A DNA stretch of 64,000 bases from Thalassia testudinum. Its lineage: Eukaryota; Streptophyta; Magnoliopsida; Alismatales; Hydrocharitaceae. How positions within the stretch are numbered: the first letter of the stretch is position 1; the number at the start of each line of letters is the position of its first letter. Below, one piece after another: positions 23,084-34,201 of this stretch. The DNA lies in NCBI GenBank assembly GCA_037157565.1, contig JAZHRO010000046.1:17396501-17460500 (forward strand), written 5' to 3'. Position numbers and translations under genes: made by a program. The notes under the pieces are model-generated. The model was not told the origin of the DNA. It made no database searches and saw nothing but the letters and a program-made list of their open reading frames with translations.

Positions 23084-25031
23084 TGTTGGGATCGTAGAGT
23101 TCATATTTGATCAGAAATGCATGGTAGTACAGTTACGAAATATGATCAACAAAAATAATTTCTAAGATAACGAGACTTGATGGATTTTACTCTTTTGAAA
23201 ACTTCAGTGCTGGCCATTCATCTCTGGGAGGCATGAAAACAAGTCGAGACTTGGATCGGCTTAATCTAACATAATATTTTCCTTTTTGTCTTTTTGTGTT
23301 TTTGATTTTTACTTTGAAAAGCAATAGGCAAACAGACTTGAAGACAATCACAGAAGCGATGATCACACAATATTATTCATGCATAGAATACTCAAAAAAA
23401 TTTCACACAATATCTATACTAGAAAGCATTTAAATAGAAGAAATCCCTCATGCTGAGAAGGTGCCACTAGGGCCATCGACCTTGTGTGAGGGTGTAGGCT
23501 AGACCATGGGTATACAAACCCATCTACACACCTGCCAACAAGAGATGGCCGACCACAAGAGGCTATGGGTGAGCCTTCATGGCAATCCAAAAAGAAGAAG
23601 AAAAAGAGGGTGCGTCCCCTCTATGAAGAAGAAAGGACATGCCCAAGTGAAGCAAGGAGAAGAGGGTGTTGCACCCTAGTGCTCTCCTTCTTCTTGCCAC
23701 CCACAAGAAGATGCCTTGGAGGAGCTTCTTCTTTAGCCGTCCATGGAGGGGGCCTTGGACAAGGGGACGGCCCTAGGGTTTTGGAGTATGGAAGGGTCTC
23801 GTAAGTGGGAGGAGAATGGATGGGAGAGTGAATGAATTTCGTGGCTCTCTTCTCTCCTTGGCTTTTATGGGAAGGCCTCTCCTTTTCAAATCGGTCACCA
23901 CTTTTTGTGCCTCCCAAAATAGCAAGTGCCACCAATGTAGTATCTAGGTTGGTGACAAACTAATGAGGGATAGAATGGGCAAGTGGGATTTAGGAAAGTG
24001 TATGTATGTGTAGGTGTAATTTTCGTTGAGTATGGTAGTGGGTTTGGTGAACCTAGGTTGGGTTAACCTACATTAAGTTGGTGTGGACCTAATTAGGCCT
24101 AGGAAAGTTTAATCGGATATGAGTGAACCTAATTAGGTCTAGGTCAAGTCTAATTGGATATGTGCATGTGATTAGGCTAGGGTAACCCCAATAGGTATGA
24201 GTCAATTAGATCTCGGGTGGAACTAATTAGGTTTAGGTTCACCCAATCAACTGTAGATGCACCCAATTAGATATGGGATGATTCAATTGGGTTAGGGATA
24301 GGATAAGTAGGGCTATGGATAGTGAACTAGGCTTAGGAGGTCTCTAATTAGGTTTCCTAGGCTGTCCGGTGGGGTTCCTAGGTCAAAATAGGCAAGGTCA
24401 GGCTTTTGACACCACAATTAGGAACCAGACAGCAATATCTGACGTCCAAGATAGTGGCCAGACATATTATGCTACAAAATTGGACATCTGGACATTAAAT
24501 TAGACGTCTAATTCTATGTCAGTATGAGTTCTGCCTTCCTACTTTGTTATTCTGCAGAAATAAGGTGTCTAGCTAGATGTTTGGACATCCTAAAATGTGC
24601 TAGGGAGTAGGTTTTAGGTTTTCTAAGGTGGGTTTTGGTTCCTAAGTGTTTGGTAGAGGTATAGGGTGGATAAGAACATGGATAGTGCTATCCATGTTAG
24701 GGTTTTGAGGCTAAGGTATCCTAATGGAGGTGGTTTTGGGTTTGGGAAGGCTATCCTCAGGTTTTTAAGGGTAGGGATAAGGCTATCCTCCTCACTCCTC
24801 TTATATAGATCAGTCTTCTTCTTCCTCTATTGCTTTATTCCACTATCTCCATCCTGAATCACTTTATTATTTGCAAATAGTAATAAAAACCATTAAAAAG
24901 CAGGATATTTCATCTTATTCTAAATAGACTGATGCAATGCATGATATGCAAGATATGATTGTAATATCCACAAATTAAGCTAGGTTCAAACATTATTTAC
25001 TTTGATTAGGACCCATGATTGTTGTACAATC
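23084..25031 (-). mobile_element. Solo LTR related to family II, in the RT of element A
   Basis: This is a 1948-bp insertion flanked by CCCTT (23079-23083) and CCCTA (25032-25036), a duplication with one change. On the minus strand it starts with a hairpin TGATTGTACAACAATCA followed by a GGTCCTAAT-type segment, as do the LTRs of B (TGATTGCGCAGCAATCATAG). It also shares their runs of GACGTCCAG-like and CCAATTGGACTTA-like text. It has no internal region, so I call it a solo LTR. The many tiny ORFs in it are not genes. Confidence 0.8.
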
Positions 25032-25400
25032 ACCCTACATAACTTATGCATTTCAAAGGATGTTGTTCGATCTCTGCAATGCAACCGCTACTTTTCAGTG
25101 GTGCATGCTTGCCATATTCTCAGATATGGTAGGTGAGTACCTTGAAGTCTTCATGGATCACTTCTTGGTATTTGGTGAATCATTTGACGATTGCCTCCTG
25201 CACTTGGTCCAGATCCTCAGGTGATGCATTGACATGAACTTGGTTCTTTCCTGGGAAAGGAACCACTTCATGGTACCAGAGGGAATTGTCTTGGGACATC
25301 TCATCTCTGAAAAGGGTATCCAGGTTGATCTGGCCAAGGTGAATTTCATTTCCAAACTCCCTATGCCTAGCTCAGTCAAGGACATCTGATCCTTCCTGTG
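25032..25400 (+). pseudogene. Element A reverse transcriptase, carboxyl part
   Basis: The sequence resumes with TYAFQRMLFDLCNATATFQWCM and EYLEVFMDHFLVFG. The catalytic box, usually FMDD, reads FMDH, a loss of the second aspartate. Blocks NLVLSWERNHFM, GIVLGHLIS and the thumb-like KLPMPSSVKDI follow, with stops near 25225 and 25390. Confidence 0.85.
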
Positions 25401-25911
25401 GCACGTCGATTTTTACTGTCGATTCATTCCCGATTTCTTGAAAATCATGTGCCCCCTGACTAATCTTCTATCTAATGATATCCCCGTTGAATTCTCCAAG
25501 GAGTGTGCTCAGGGATTTGAAATCCTGCATGATCGAGTTACCCAAGCACCTATCTTGCAGGCCCTTGATTGGTCTCAACCCTTTGAGATCATGTGTGATG
25601 GATCTAATTATGCTGTAGGTGCAATACTTGGGTGGAAAATAGATGGGAAACCCGTGGTCATCTACTACGCTAGTAAGACACTTGATGAGGCTCAGCGTAA
25701 CTACATAGTTATTGAGAAAGAGTTGCTAGTCAAAGTATTTGCCTTGGAAAAGTTCTTATCGTATCTTTCGGGTTCCCATTTTATCATTTACTCAGATCAC
25801 ACTACAATGAGGCACCTCCATGCGAAGAAGGATGCGAAACCTCGACTAATCCACTGGATCTTGCTATTGCAAGAATTCGATCTTGAGATTTGCGACAAAG
25901 TGGGAAAATAG
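25401..25911 (+). pseudogene. Element A RNase H
   Basis: An open stretch of 157 residues starts at 25438. It shows [48 protein letters not shown] and [10 protein letters not shown], the standard order of Ty3/gypsy RNase H blocks including D, E and D catalytic residues. The segment ends at a TAG where most Athila elements read through to NVVADHLSRL; that block follows here as NVVADHLSHL. RNase H removes the RNA template during reverse transcription. Confidence 0.9.
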
Positions 25912-26335
25912 AATGTGGTAGCTGATCACTTATCCCACCTTCCTTCTGACATTATCGACCCTTCTGAACCCATTACTAAACATTTTCCCGATGAGCAGCT
26001 CCTGACTATCAGTTGGGGGCTTCCATGGTTTGCTGATCTAGTAGACTACTTGGCATCACATCAGATTTCATCCAATTGGCCAAAAGCCAAGAAGGACAAA
26101 TTACTTTCCGATGCCAAGTGCTCCTTTTTGGAGGACCCGTATCTCTTCCACATTGGTGCTGATAAAATCATCTGACGATGTTTTCCAGAAGCAAAAATTC
26201 AGGACATTTTGTCCTTCTGCCATGACCAGGCATGCGGTGGACACTTCTCTGGTCACAAAATCATAGCAAAAGTCCTCCAGTGCAGCTTCTATTGGCCCAT
26301 GATTTTCAAACATGCATACAAACACTGCAAGGCAT
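25912..26335 (+). pseudogene. Element A integrase, amino part
   Basis: It begins with VVADHLSHLP and continues through the IN zinc-binding region, where FCHDQACGGHFSGHKIIAKVL and FYWPMIFKHAYKHC supply the H-H-C part of the HHCC motif. It stops at 26335, where LINE-1b inserted within the second CxxC. One TGA lies at 26173-26175. Confidence 0.85.
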
Positions 26336-26452
26336 TGAGGGTTGAAGCGATTTTTGATTTAGGAGGGGGAAGTAATGAGAGGCAAGAGAGGCGAGGGGAG
26401 AGGAGAGATCGACCATGGTTAGGGATGGTCAAGTTGGCAGTCGAGGGCAGGG

Positions 26453-27664
26453 TTGAGGAGAAAGCGGAGAGGGGAAACCCTAAGGGGTAGTGATTGGATG
26501 GATGGTGACCGAAAAGAGAGGGAGATGGGAAGAAGGATCAACAGAGAAGTTGTCTGTTATCACTACCGAAGGAGAGGCCATTTAGCGGTGATCTGCAGAT
26601 CCCCTCTCGTCATCTTGGCTTGTGGTGGTCATGGGCATAAGAGAGACGTCTGCATGTGGTAGAGAAGGGGACCCGACAAGTCATCGGTCTGGCATCCTAA
26701 GCCGACGCATAACTTTAGGCCGCCGCCGCCGCCAGACAACTATAAGGGTTTTACCATTGATGTTGATGTTCCAGTGTCTGAGGATACAAAGATCTCCGAA
26801 CTTATGCTCAAAGGTGCTTTGGTAGGAGTCGTGATGGCTGGAAATCCGTCAATAGACCGCATCAAAGGTTTGGTAAAATCCCTTTCTCTCTCTATTGAAG
26901 ATTGGAAGATTGCTACCCAATCACCTATGAGATTTGATATGTTTGGTTTGGGTATGATGGATGTGCAGCGAATTCGATCTAAATCATCTATTTTTGAAAA
27001 CATAATGGTGATCTAGCGACTTATCTCGCCTTTCAATGGGGCCTTACCTGATAGGCCACCTCAAAGGGTTGCTGATCGAGCAGGGAATCTAAGAATCAGT
27101 GGTCTGCCTTTCCATCTTAGGTTGTGAAGTGTGGTAGGTTCTACCTTGGCCGGATATGTGACTATTACCGAGGAGGTGGAGGTTGGTTTGAGGTAAGGGG
27201 ATGGTAAAACAGCACATGTTAAAGTGGAGATTCTGAAAGGGGGATCATTGTCGGAGAAGATCATACTCAGATGTGGTTGGAGCTCAAGGCTTCTGCGATT
27301 GCAACTTAAGGCAATGGTGAAGGAAATCTATGAGCAGAAAGAATAGAGAACCTATGCAGAGATTGCTCGAGAGGAACATCACCTGAATCATATAGAGGGA
27401 GGTGGATCTGAGGCAACTCCTGAACCAAGAAAAAGGAAAGATTATCATCATAAGGAGATGGCTGAGGAGGAGATGGTAGAGATAGGGGATGACCAAATTG
27501 CACAAGCGGGTGAATAATCTGTGGGGGTGTTGTAAGAAATTTCAGTGAATTCGGTGGTACAAAATTCTTCTTTCAATGTTGAAGAGGAACTGAAATATGG
27601 GGCTGGAGCTTTGTTATAATCAATTTTGGGAGATCCCCATATAAACTACGGAAAAGGAAAATGA
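26453..27664 (+). pseudogene. LINE-1b ORF1 (zinc knuckle, DUF4283-like), one frame with eight stops
   Basis: I follow one frame for about 404 codons without a shift. It has stops at 26660, 27014, 27125, 27194, 27344, 27515, 27533 and 27617, before a final TGA at 27662. At 26555-26596 a zinc knuckle reads C-YH-Y-RRRG-H-LAVI-C, with Tyr in place of the second Cys. A second, partial knuckle follows (CGGHGHKRDVC). GFTIDVDVPV and NLRISGLPFHLR match the plant LINE ORF1 core. The carboxyl end is charged (PRKRKDYHHK). The protein would bind LINE RNA. Every stop could come from CAG, CAA or CGA by a C-to-T change. Confidence 0.8.
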
Positions 27665-27761
27665 ATTTTTCTATCAATAAGGTGGATGAAAATTGTGTTG
27701 CTTTGGTACTTGGTGTTGAATGTAGGCTTCAAGAAAATGTGGGGGGCTCTCAAAAGGGGAG

Positions 27762-28736
27762 ATGAGAGTCTTTTCCTGGAATGTTCGTGGGTTGTACGAT
27801 AAGGTTCGACGTGCCACACTTATGAGATATCTCAGAGAATGGGACATTGAATGTGCTCTCATTCAAGAAACGCATATAGAAAAGGAGAGCAGTCCCATGT
27901 GGAATGATTTAAAAGTGAATGGGTATGCTGGTTGTGTGGCAGTAGAAGCAAATGGCAGATCTGGAGGGATGGCCTTTTGGTGGAAGGAGGCATGCTTGGA
28001 GGTGCTTGAAGTCATTAAATCTAGGCATGCTATCTCCAGTAGATGTAAGATGATCCAAGGGGAGATGGAATGTCTTCTAACTAGTGTATATGGCCCGTGT
28101 GTGATGAGCAATCGGTCTGAACTATGGGAGGACCTGATAGACCTTGCGAGACACTCCCGGGGACTGCCATGGCTAGTCAAGGGTGACTTTAATTATACCT
28201 TGACAGAGTCTGATAGATCAAGTGGGTTAATAGACAACGCCTCCCTTGGCTTCCAGATAACAATTCAAGAACTGGGATTATCTGAATTCCCTATTGTTGG
28301 GGTGGAATTCACTTGGAGAAGTGGAAGTGGTTCGCACTCCAAATTGGATAGATTCTTCGGGAATGCAGAGCTGATGGAAAAATTTCATCTGTCCTTGGTG
28401 GTAGGGCTGGTGCCCCCTTCTCAGACCATACGCCATTGGTCTGGGATAGTGGGGACAGTATACATGTGGGTTCCTACTTCAAATTCAGAAGATCTTGGCT
28501 TAGAGAGCAGGGTTTCCGTGAGATGGTAGATTGTTGGTGGTGTTTTAACTAGGCTAAAGGCACTGCAACTACTAAATTGGCAACAAAACTTGCGTCACTA
28601 CGATCTATGCTGAAGGACTATGGCGCAACAGTTGCAGCAGTGGGGAACGAATAACACACTGAAGCACTAGCGGCAGTTCAGTATCTAGATGGGAAAGAGG
28701 AGGATACCAGTCTAACTGAGCAAGAGCGGCGAGACA
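27762..28736 (+). pseudogene. LINE-1b ORF2, endonuclease domain
   Basis: A 255-residue open stretch (27762-28529) starts MRVFSWNVRGLYDKVRR. It holds ALIQETHIE, GGMAFWW, SVYGPC, GDFNYTL and FTWRSGSGSHSKLDRFF, the ordered blocks of an L1 APE-type endonuclease. Near 28410 the frame shifts by one base: the expected PFSDHTP block is read in another frame from there on. The text continues in that second frame (SYFKFRRSWLREQGF) to the solo LTR at 28742, with TAG and TGA/TAA stops. This is the best preserved endonuclease in the window. Confidence 0.9.
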
Positions 28737-28741
28737 GGAAG

Positions 28742-31558
28742 TGATGAGAACATCATCATGAGCCCTAACTAGCTCATTTTGACCTAATAAAGAGAATAAA
28801 AGCTCCTACATAACCTAAAGAAAGGCCTAATTCAAGGAGTAACTGTTCTGAGAAGAAAACATGAAACAAAGGGCAAAATTTCAATTGTACCATTTTAGTG
28901 CATCAACGGGATTTCTCAGGAGTTAAACATAGGTCAAATGGTCCTAACAAGATAAAAAGTGAGTTCATTTAGTCAGAAATGGGTTCATGTGCAATCTAAG
29001 AATTAAATGACATCTTCTAACCTTAAAACAGACTTACTCAATTCAACAAGGTTCTGGTTAGGATAAAAATCAATTAAACCATCTAAAATTCATGGAAAAA
29101 TATTCCCTATGGTTTAGAACCTTCAAATTGGCCTTTGGAACCTATTTTGACCTAAGTAGGGGTCCTAGCTAGATATTTGACCTAAATTGGGTTTTTGTGT
29201 AAAATGTCTAGTCAAACGTGGTCAAACATAAAATCCAACTTCACCATTAGATTCCTTAGGTCAAAATTAGGTTTTAACCAAAATTTGGACCTAAGGGGAG
29301 GTCACCTTGACCTACTTTTCAAAATAGTCCACCCAATTACATTTTGACATCTAGCTTTTGAAAATCATTGCGTAGACCCCCTATCTTCCTCGCCACTCTT
29401 GCAATTAGGTCCCTCCGCCATTAAAGCAGAAGAGTCCTACTCCGGTAAGGATTCAATAAGGATTGCTACTTGATTCCTTAGAGATCTCCACTCAGATTTG
29501 GAAGGGAGATCCTTTAAGGAACTCCCTTTCATCTGAATGCAATTCCAAGGTCTAATTCACACCCAATCTCTTGTGCGAACGCACGAGAGATATGGGTATC
29601 TCCCACATTCCTTCTCTGACGAGGACTCTTGTGCTTGGAAGCTTGCCTTCCAAGCACAAGAGCATCTGCCAGCACCTATAAAAATCCCCCCTGATCCAGC
29701 CACATCTATTCAGCTTGGCTTGGCCGGAGAACCACCTCCAATTTCTTCTCGTCTCCTCCGGCCAAGTGTCTAGCAAGCTCTGATGACTCCTCCTTCTCGT
29801 TGCTCTGCCACAGTACCAGTGGCAGAGACGTCATCACCTTCTTCCTCCGCATCGTGCCATACCTGCGCATGTGCCCAATATACCTTCGTCGTCGACGTTC
29901 TCCCTCCACTGGAAGCTTCTTCTTTGGTGGCAGTAGGTACAGCCAGCAGCTCTCCTATCCCCCTTCATCCATTAATTTAGTTTAAAACTCTTCCCCTCTC
30001 TGCTCTCTTCATTTCCCCCGTCTTTATTTCAACATTAAACCCCTCGACGCCGCAGACCACCACCATCGTCTCCATCTCCGGCCGACCACCAGCGAAGGTG
30101 CAATCGTCGCTCCACTCATCCACATGCCTCGCCACCTACCTCAAAACCTATGCCATCATCCAATGATCATTATCCACACCTCCATTGACCGCCAACACTT
30201 CCCCAAGTGCCCACCGAACACACGTACCTTCACGGTCACAGTCTAACCTAAGCACGCACACCTAGGCCGATCTATGCCAAGCCACCCACCGCTTCACCTT
30301 CGCTATGACACGGTGAAGCACCCCATGTGGTTTAATGGGACCGCAGGGCTGTATTTGTGAGTTTCAGATTCAACCCCCTTTCCGCCACTGAAGCATAAGC
30401 AAGGAGCTTACAAGATCACTCCAAGTTGCATTGCTCCAGGTCTTCTAGTCTAGGTGACGCGCGAGGAGTGCGCGCACGCATTCAACTAAGGAGTGGCTTT
30501 GAGAGAGTGTCACAGCTACGACAATTGAGTGAAGTATCGTCTTGCGGGTGTGTGCAAAGCGAGTGGGGCTCTTTAGTCCCACCTCGAAAAGTTAGAAGTG
30601 TGTAGAGTGATATAAGTTGATTTTGTGTTTCCACCTTATCACCTCAATTCACAGGGTGAGGTCCCCTCACCTGCTCACCTGCCTCATTTGCGACCCATGC
30701 CTCCACGGACCTAGTTGACTGACCCATTTTCCCAGCACTCCTCGCGCACCACCCACGTCGGTGCGCTTGGACCCGAGTGCACGCAACCCAACTCAATTAC
30801 CCAATTGGCTAGCTCTGGGAGAGAAAACCCAAGAGAGAAATAGAGAGAGAGTACGTGGGGAGGGTAGGGGTATGTTTTGCACTCTCGTGTGTGCAGGGAA
30901 GGAAGAAGGAAAGAAGGAAGGAAGGTGCTAAGGAAAAGCTAAGGAAAGAGGAGACAAAGATTAAGGGCAGGAAAAGCTAAGGAGGACTTGAAGGTAGATG
31001 CTAAAGAAGGAAGAAGAAGGCACTGCTGAAGAAGAAAAGAAAAGGAAGGAGAAATCAAAGTCAGAGAAGAAAATAAAGTAATAGAGAGCTAAGGCATAGA
31101 AGAACCAAAGAAAGAATAAAGGAAGAGAAAGGTGCAGTCGTAGATAAAGAAGAAGGAAGGGGACATAAAGGAAGAAGAAAAGAAGAAGAGCCAAAGCTAA
31201 GGAAAGAAGAAGGAAGGAGAAGGCAGCAAGGAAGAAGAAGGCCAAAGTTAGAGAGGAAGAGAAAGAGAAGAATAAACCAACAGAAGAAGAGGCAAATATT
31301 TTTACATCTGATTCAATTTCTCTTTTATTGCTATATTTTATAATTCATAAACTTCTACATTATACTCTAAATTAGATTTTGGGTAGATTTAAGTGTTCAA
31401 ATTACATTGAATTGAGATTAGTGAATAAATTCCATTTGCTCCCTGTGTTCAACCTCGGACTCAACATTCGAGTTATAAAAATTCTTATTTGTTTATAACG
31501 CTTGATCGACTATACTACAACATGATTCATTTAAAACCCGATCAAGCATTTGTTAATA
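28742..31558 (+). mobile_element. Family I solo LTR inside LINE-1b
   Basis: This is a 2817-bp LTR flanked by identical GGAAG (28737-28741 and 31559-31563). Removing it restores the LINE frame (RDRKQW). It starts with hairpin TGATGAGAACATCATCA. Upstream of TATAAAAA (29677-29684) it carries an 11-bp inverted repeat (29567-29590) and a perfect 16-bp one (29626-29662, arms CTCTTGTGCTTGGAAG and CTTCCAAGCACAAGAG). The GA-rich tract is the longest of its family, about 30895-31290. The internal region was probably lost by recombination between the two LTRs. Confidence 0.95.
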
Positions 31559-31563
31559 GGAAG

Positions 31564-34119
31564 CAATGGTAGGACATTGTGGTTGAGGAAGATTTAAAAA
31601 GATAAATGGATTGGTGGGAGTGCTCACGACAACTTTGGCTCAAAGAGGGGGATGCTAACACTAAATTCTTTCATTTGGCAGCCAGTGCATGTAGAAGATA
31701 TAACTTCATCTCTTCCATTGTGGTGGATGGTCAGGAAACTTCATATAGTCATGAAATTAGAACAGCAGCTACCAGATACTTTAGAGACATTTCCCAGGCT
31801 ACAGCAAGGGGAACATGGAGAATGCCAGGATCTATCTTCCCTCGCATCTCTATGCAATAGGCTGACATCTTGGTGACATCCATCTCTGAAAATGAGGTTT
31901 TGGAAGCAGTTAATGATCGTAATTCTGAAGGTTTGCCAGGTCCTGATGGTATGTAGGTCTTCTTTTACAAAGAATTTTGGACTATGCTGAAGGGAGAGGT
32001 GATGGAGGTAATTGGGGAATTTCAAAGGGGCAATTATGGTTTTGATAAAATTAACAGATCCTACCTCTTTTTACTTCCAAAAAAACCAGGTGTGAACTAT
32101 TTCCAGGAGTTTAGACCAATTGTTCTATCTAACGCCATATATTTATTGATGAGTAAGGTTTTGGCGAACAGACTAAGGAAGGTTCTTCAGGACATCATTG
32201 TACTAGTACAATCTGCCTTCCTCCCCAATAGGTCATTACAAGAATCTTTCATTATGGCACAAGAGATGGTGATGGGCTGGTACAGAAGAAAGTGCAAAGC
32301 CTTCCTTCGGAATGTTGACTTCCAGAAGGCCTATGATTCTGTGTCATGGCAGTATCTATGGGAAATATTTAAGAGAAGGGGGTTCCCAGCGAAGTGGCTA
32401 CAATGGATGAAAAGATGTATCACCACTACTTCCTTCTCACCCTTGATTAATGGAAGGCCGTGTGGGATGTGGATCCAACCTCAATGTGGTGTTAGGCAGG
32501 GATGTCCTCTGGCTCCACTTGTGTTCAACCTTGCGGTTGACACTGTAGCGAGATATGAATGTAGACTATCGAAGGCTAGGCTCATTAGAGGATATTCCAT
32601 CTCCAACAGGTGTGCCTTGGTTCCAACGTTATAGTATACTGACGATACAGTATTCTTTGTGGAAGGGAATGGATAAGTAGCCCAGGCATTATTCCACATG
32701 GTACAGATATTTGGGGAAATATCAGGTCTAAAATTGAATGGTGATAAATCCTCTCTAGTGTGTTTTGGGCTAACGGGAGAAGAGCAAACAACCATCTCCT
32801 CAACATTAGGTACCCCATTGGTTACCCTACCAATCAAATATTTAGGATTACCTCTAAAATGCACTAAACTAAAGAAAAGTAACTGGCACACCTTATTTGA
32901 TAATATCTCTGTCAAGCTACAAGGGTGCAGTAGCAGATATCTATCTAAAGGGGGCAAACTTATTCTCTTCAACTCAGTAATAACCTCCATCCCAATCTTT
33001 TTCTTCTCAATGTTTAAAGCACCCAAGTCCATCTGGAAGCATATTGATGTGATGAGAAAATGGTTCCTCTGGAAGGGAGCAAATCATGAGGGCAAATTTT
33101 TCCAACTAGTGAAGTGGGTTAATTTATGCAAATCGAAAGATCAAGGTGGTATGGGAATTAAATCCCTTAAAGAGCTCAATGATGCCTTATTGCTCAAGTG
33201 GGCCATCAAATTGTTTAATGGGGAACATAAGAATTGGGTGGATCTTATTAAAGAAAACTACAGAAGCTCGCATAGCTCTCTAGACTGGCTCCAACCAGTT
33301 AAGCCATCCCCCTTCTGGAAGTCTGTGATACAAGCAATGAAGAACAACAGGCAGATGTTTAAGCCTATCTTAGGTGATGGACGATCATTTAAAATTTTGT
33401 AGGAGAAATGGTCACCTTTGGGGCAACTAAGGAATGCATATCCAAGAGTTTATGTGATTGACATGAACAAAGGGGCACCGGTCTGCAGTTTCTTGTTTGA
33501 TGGGTGTGATGAGTGGCGATTTGAGGGGGGTGAATCTAGCAGAGAAGGCACAAGAACATGGGAGGAAAGAACACGTCTACAGCAAGATCTAAGGGCTTTT
33601 AGACTTTCTTTTGGTAGTGTAGACAGATATTGCTGGGATGGAACTTTCACTCCTGCAAAAGCATATGACAAGCTCATGAGGCATTCCCACTCATTGGAAA
33701 TGGATGTGATAGGGAAAAAACTATCGCTTCTAAAGATCCCAATTACAATACAGATTTTTCTATGGCCATGCAGGAGGGATGGACTAGTGACAGGTGATCT
33801 CAGACATAGAAGAATGGGTATGGTATTGCAGTCTTCCCTGGTATGTGGTCTGCCGACTGATTGTTCCATCCATATCTTTTCTTTTTGCATAACCACTGAT
33901 GCGATATGGAGAAAAGTTTGCAAGGAACCCCTCCCCACTTGGGATGACCTGTGGAAAAAATTTTTGCTGCATGATAATCTACCTATTCACATGGTGGTAG
34001 CCATGTGGTGTTTATGGAGAGCAAGGAATGATTTTTTGTTTCAGGAGAGACCAATATGTGTGGAGAAAATTGTAAATGCTTGTTGGTCTCTCATACATAT
34101 GTGGGGTTCTACGTTGTAA
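31564..34119 (+). pseudogene. LINE-1b ORF2, RT and C-terminal region, one frame with seven stops
   Basis: A single frame spans about 850 codons with no shift. It is interrupted by stops at 31570, 31603, 31858, 31954, 32632, 32674 and 33400. Blocks include WLKEGDANTKFFH, PGPDG (about 31938-31950), NVDFQKAYDSVSW (motif A), GVRQGCPLAPLVFNLAVD (motif B) and YTDD (motif C, with Thr for Ala). GLKLNGDKSSLVCFG, LPIKYLGLPL and a decayed zf-RVT-like carboxyl end (CRRDGLVTGDLRHRRM) follow. Stops fit single transitions. The enzyme copies LINE RNA at the nicked target. Confidence 0.9.
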
Positions 34120-34201
34120 TCATGTTTTATGTTGATTAATAAAATGCTCTCCCAGATTACTATTGTTGCACGATAGCTTTCCTTTCTGTTTCAAAAAAAA
34201 A
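34120..34201 (+). terminator. LINE-1b 3' UTR with poly(A) signal and tail
   Basis: After the ORF2 stop there are about 80 bp with AATAAAAT (34137-34144), then a run of about ten A residues at the end. This is the signature of target-primed reverse transcription from a polyadenylated RNA. Confidence 0.85.

Larger units (their letters stand above)
26336..34201 (+). mobile_element. LINE-1b: nearly full-length plant L1-type LINE
   Basis: This element inserted in the integrase of A. The likely target duplication is 14 bp, ACACTGCAAGGCAT (26322-26335) against ACATTGTACGGCAT (34202-34215), 11 of 14 identical. It has a GA-rich 5' region, ORF1 (26453-27664), ORF2 (27762-34119, interrupted by a solo LTR), a short 3' UTR with AATAAAAT and a terminal A run (about 34192-34202). 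Without the solo LTR it is about 5.05 kb, close to a full-length L1 of plants. Confidence 0.9.

Noticed and set aside
23084..25031. Copia-type LTR, suggested by the TGTTGGG start on the plus strand
   Set aside because: The minus strand gives a better match: it starts with the same hairpin and following text as the LTRs of B.
33450..33938. 162-codon minus-strand ORF, and 32481-33032 minus (183 codons)
   Set aside because: They are shadows of the LINE-1b RT and C-terminal coding sequence on the plus strand.
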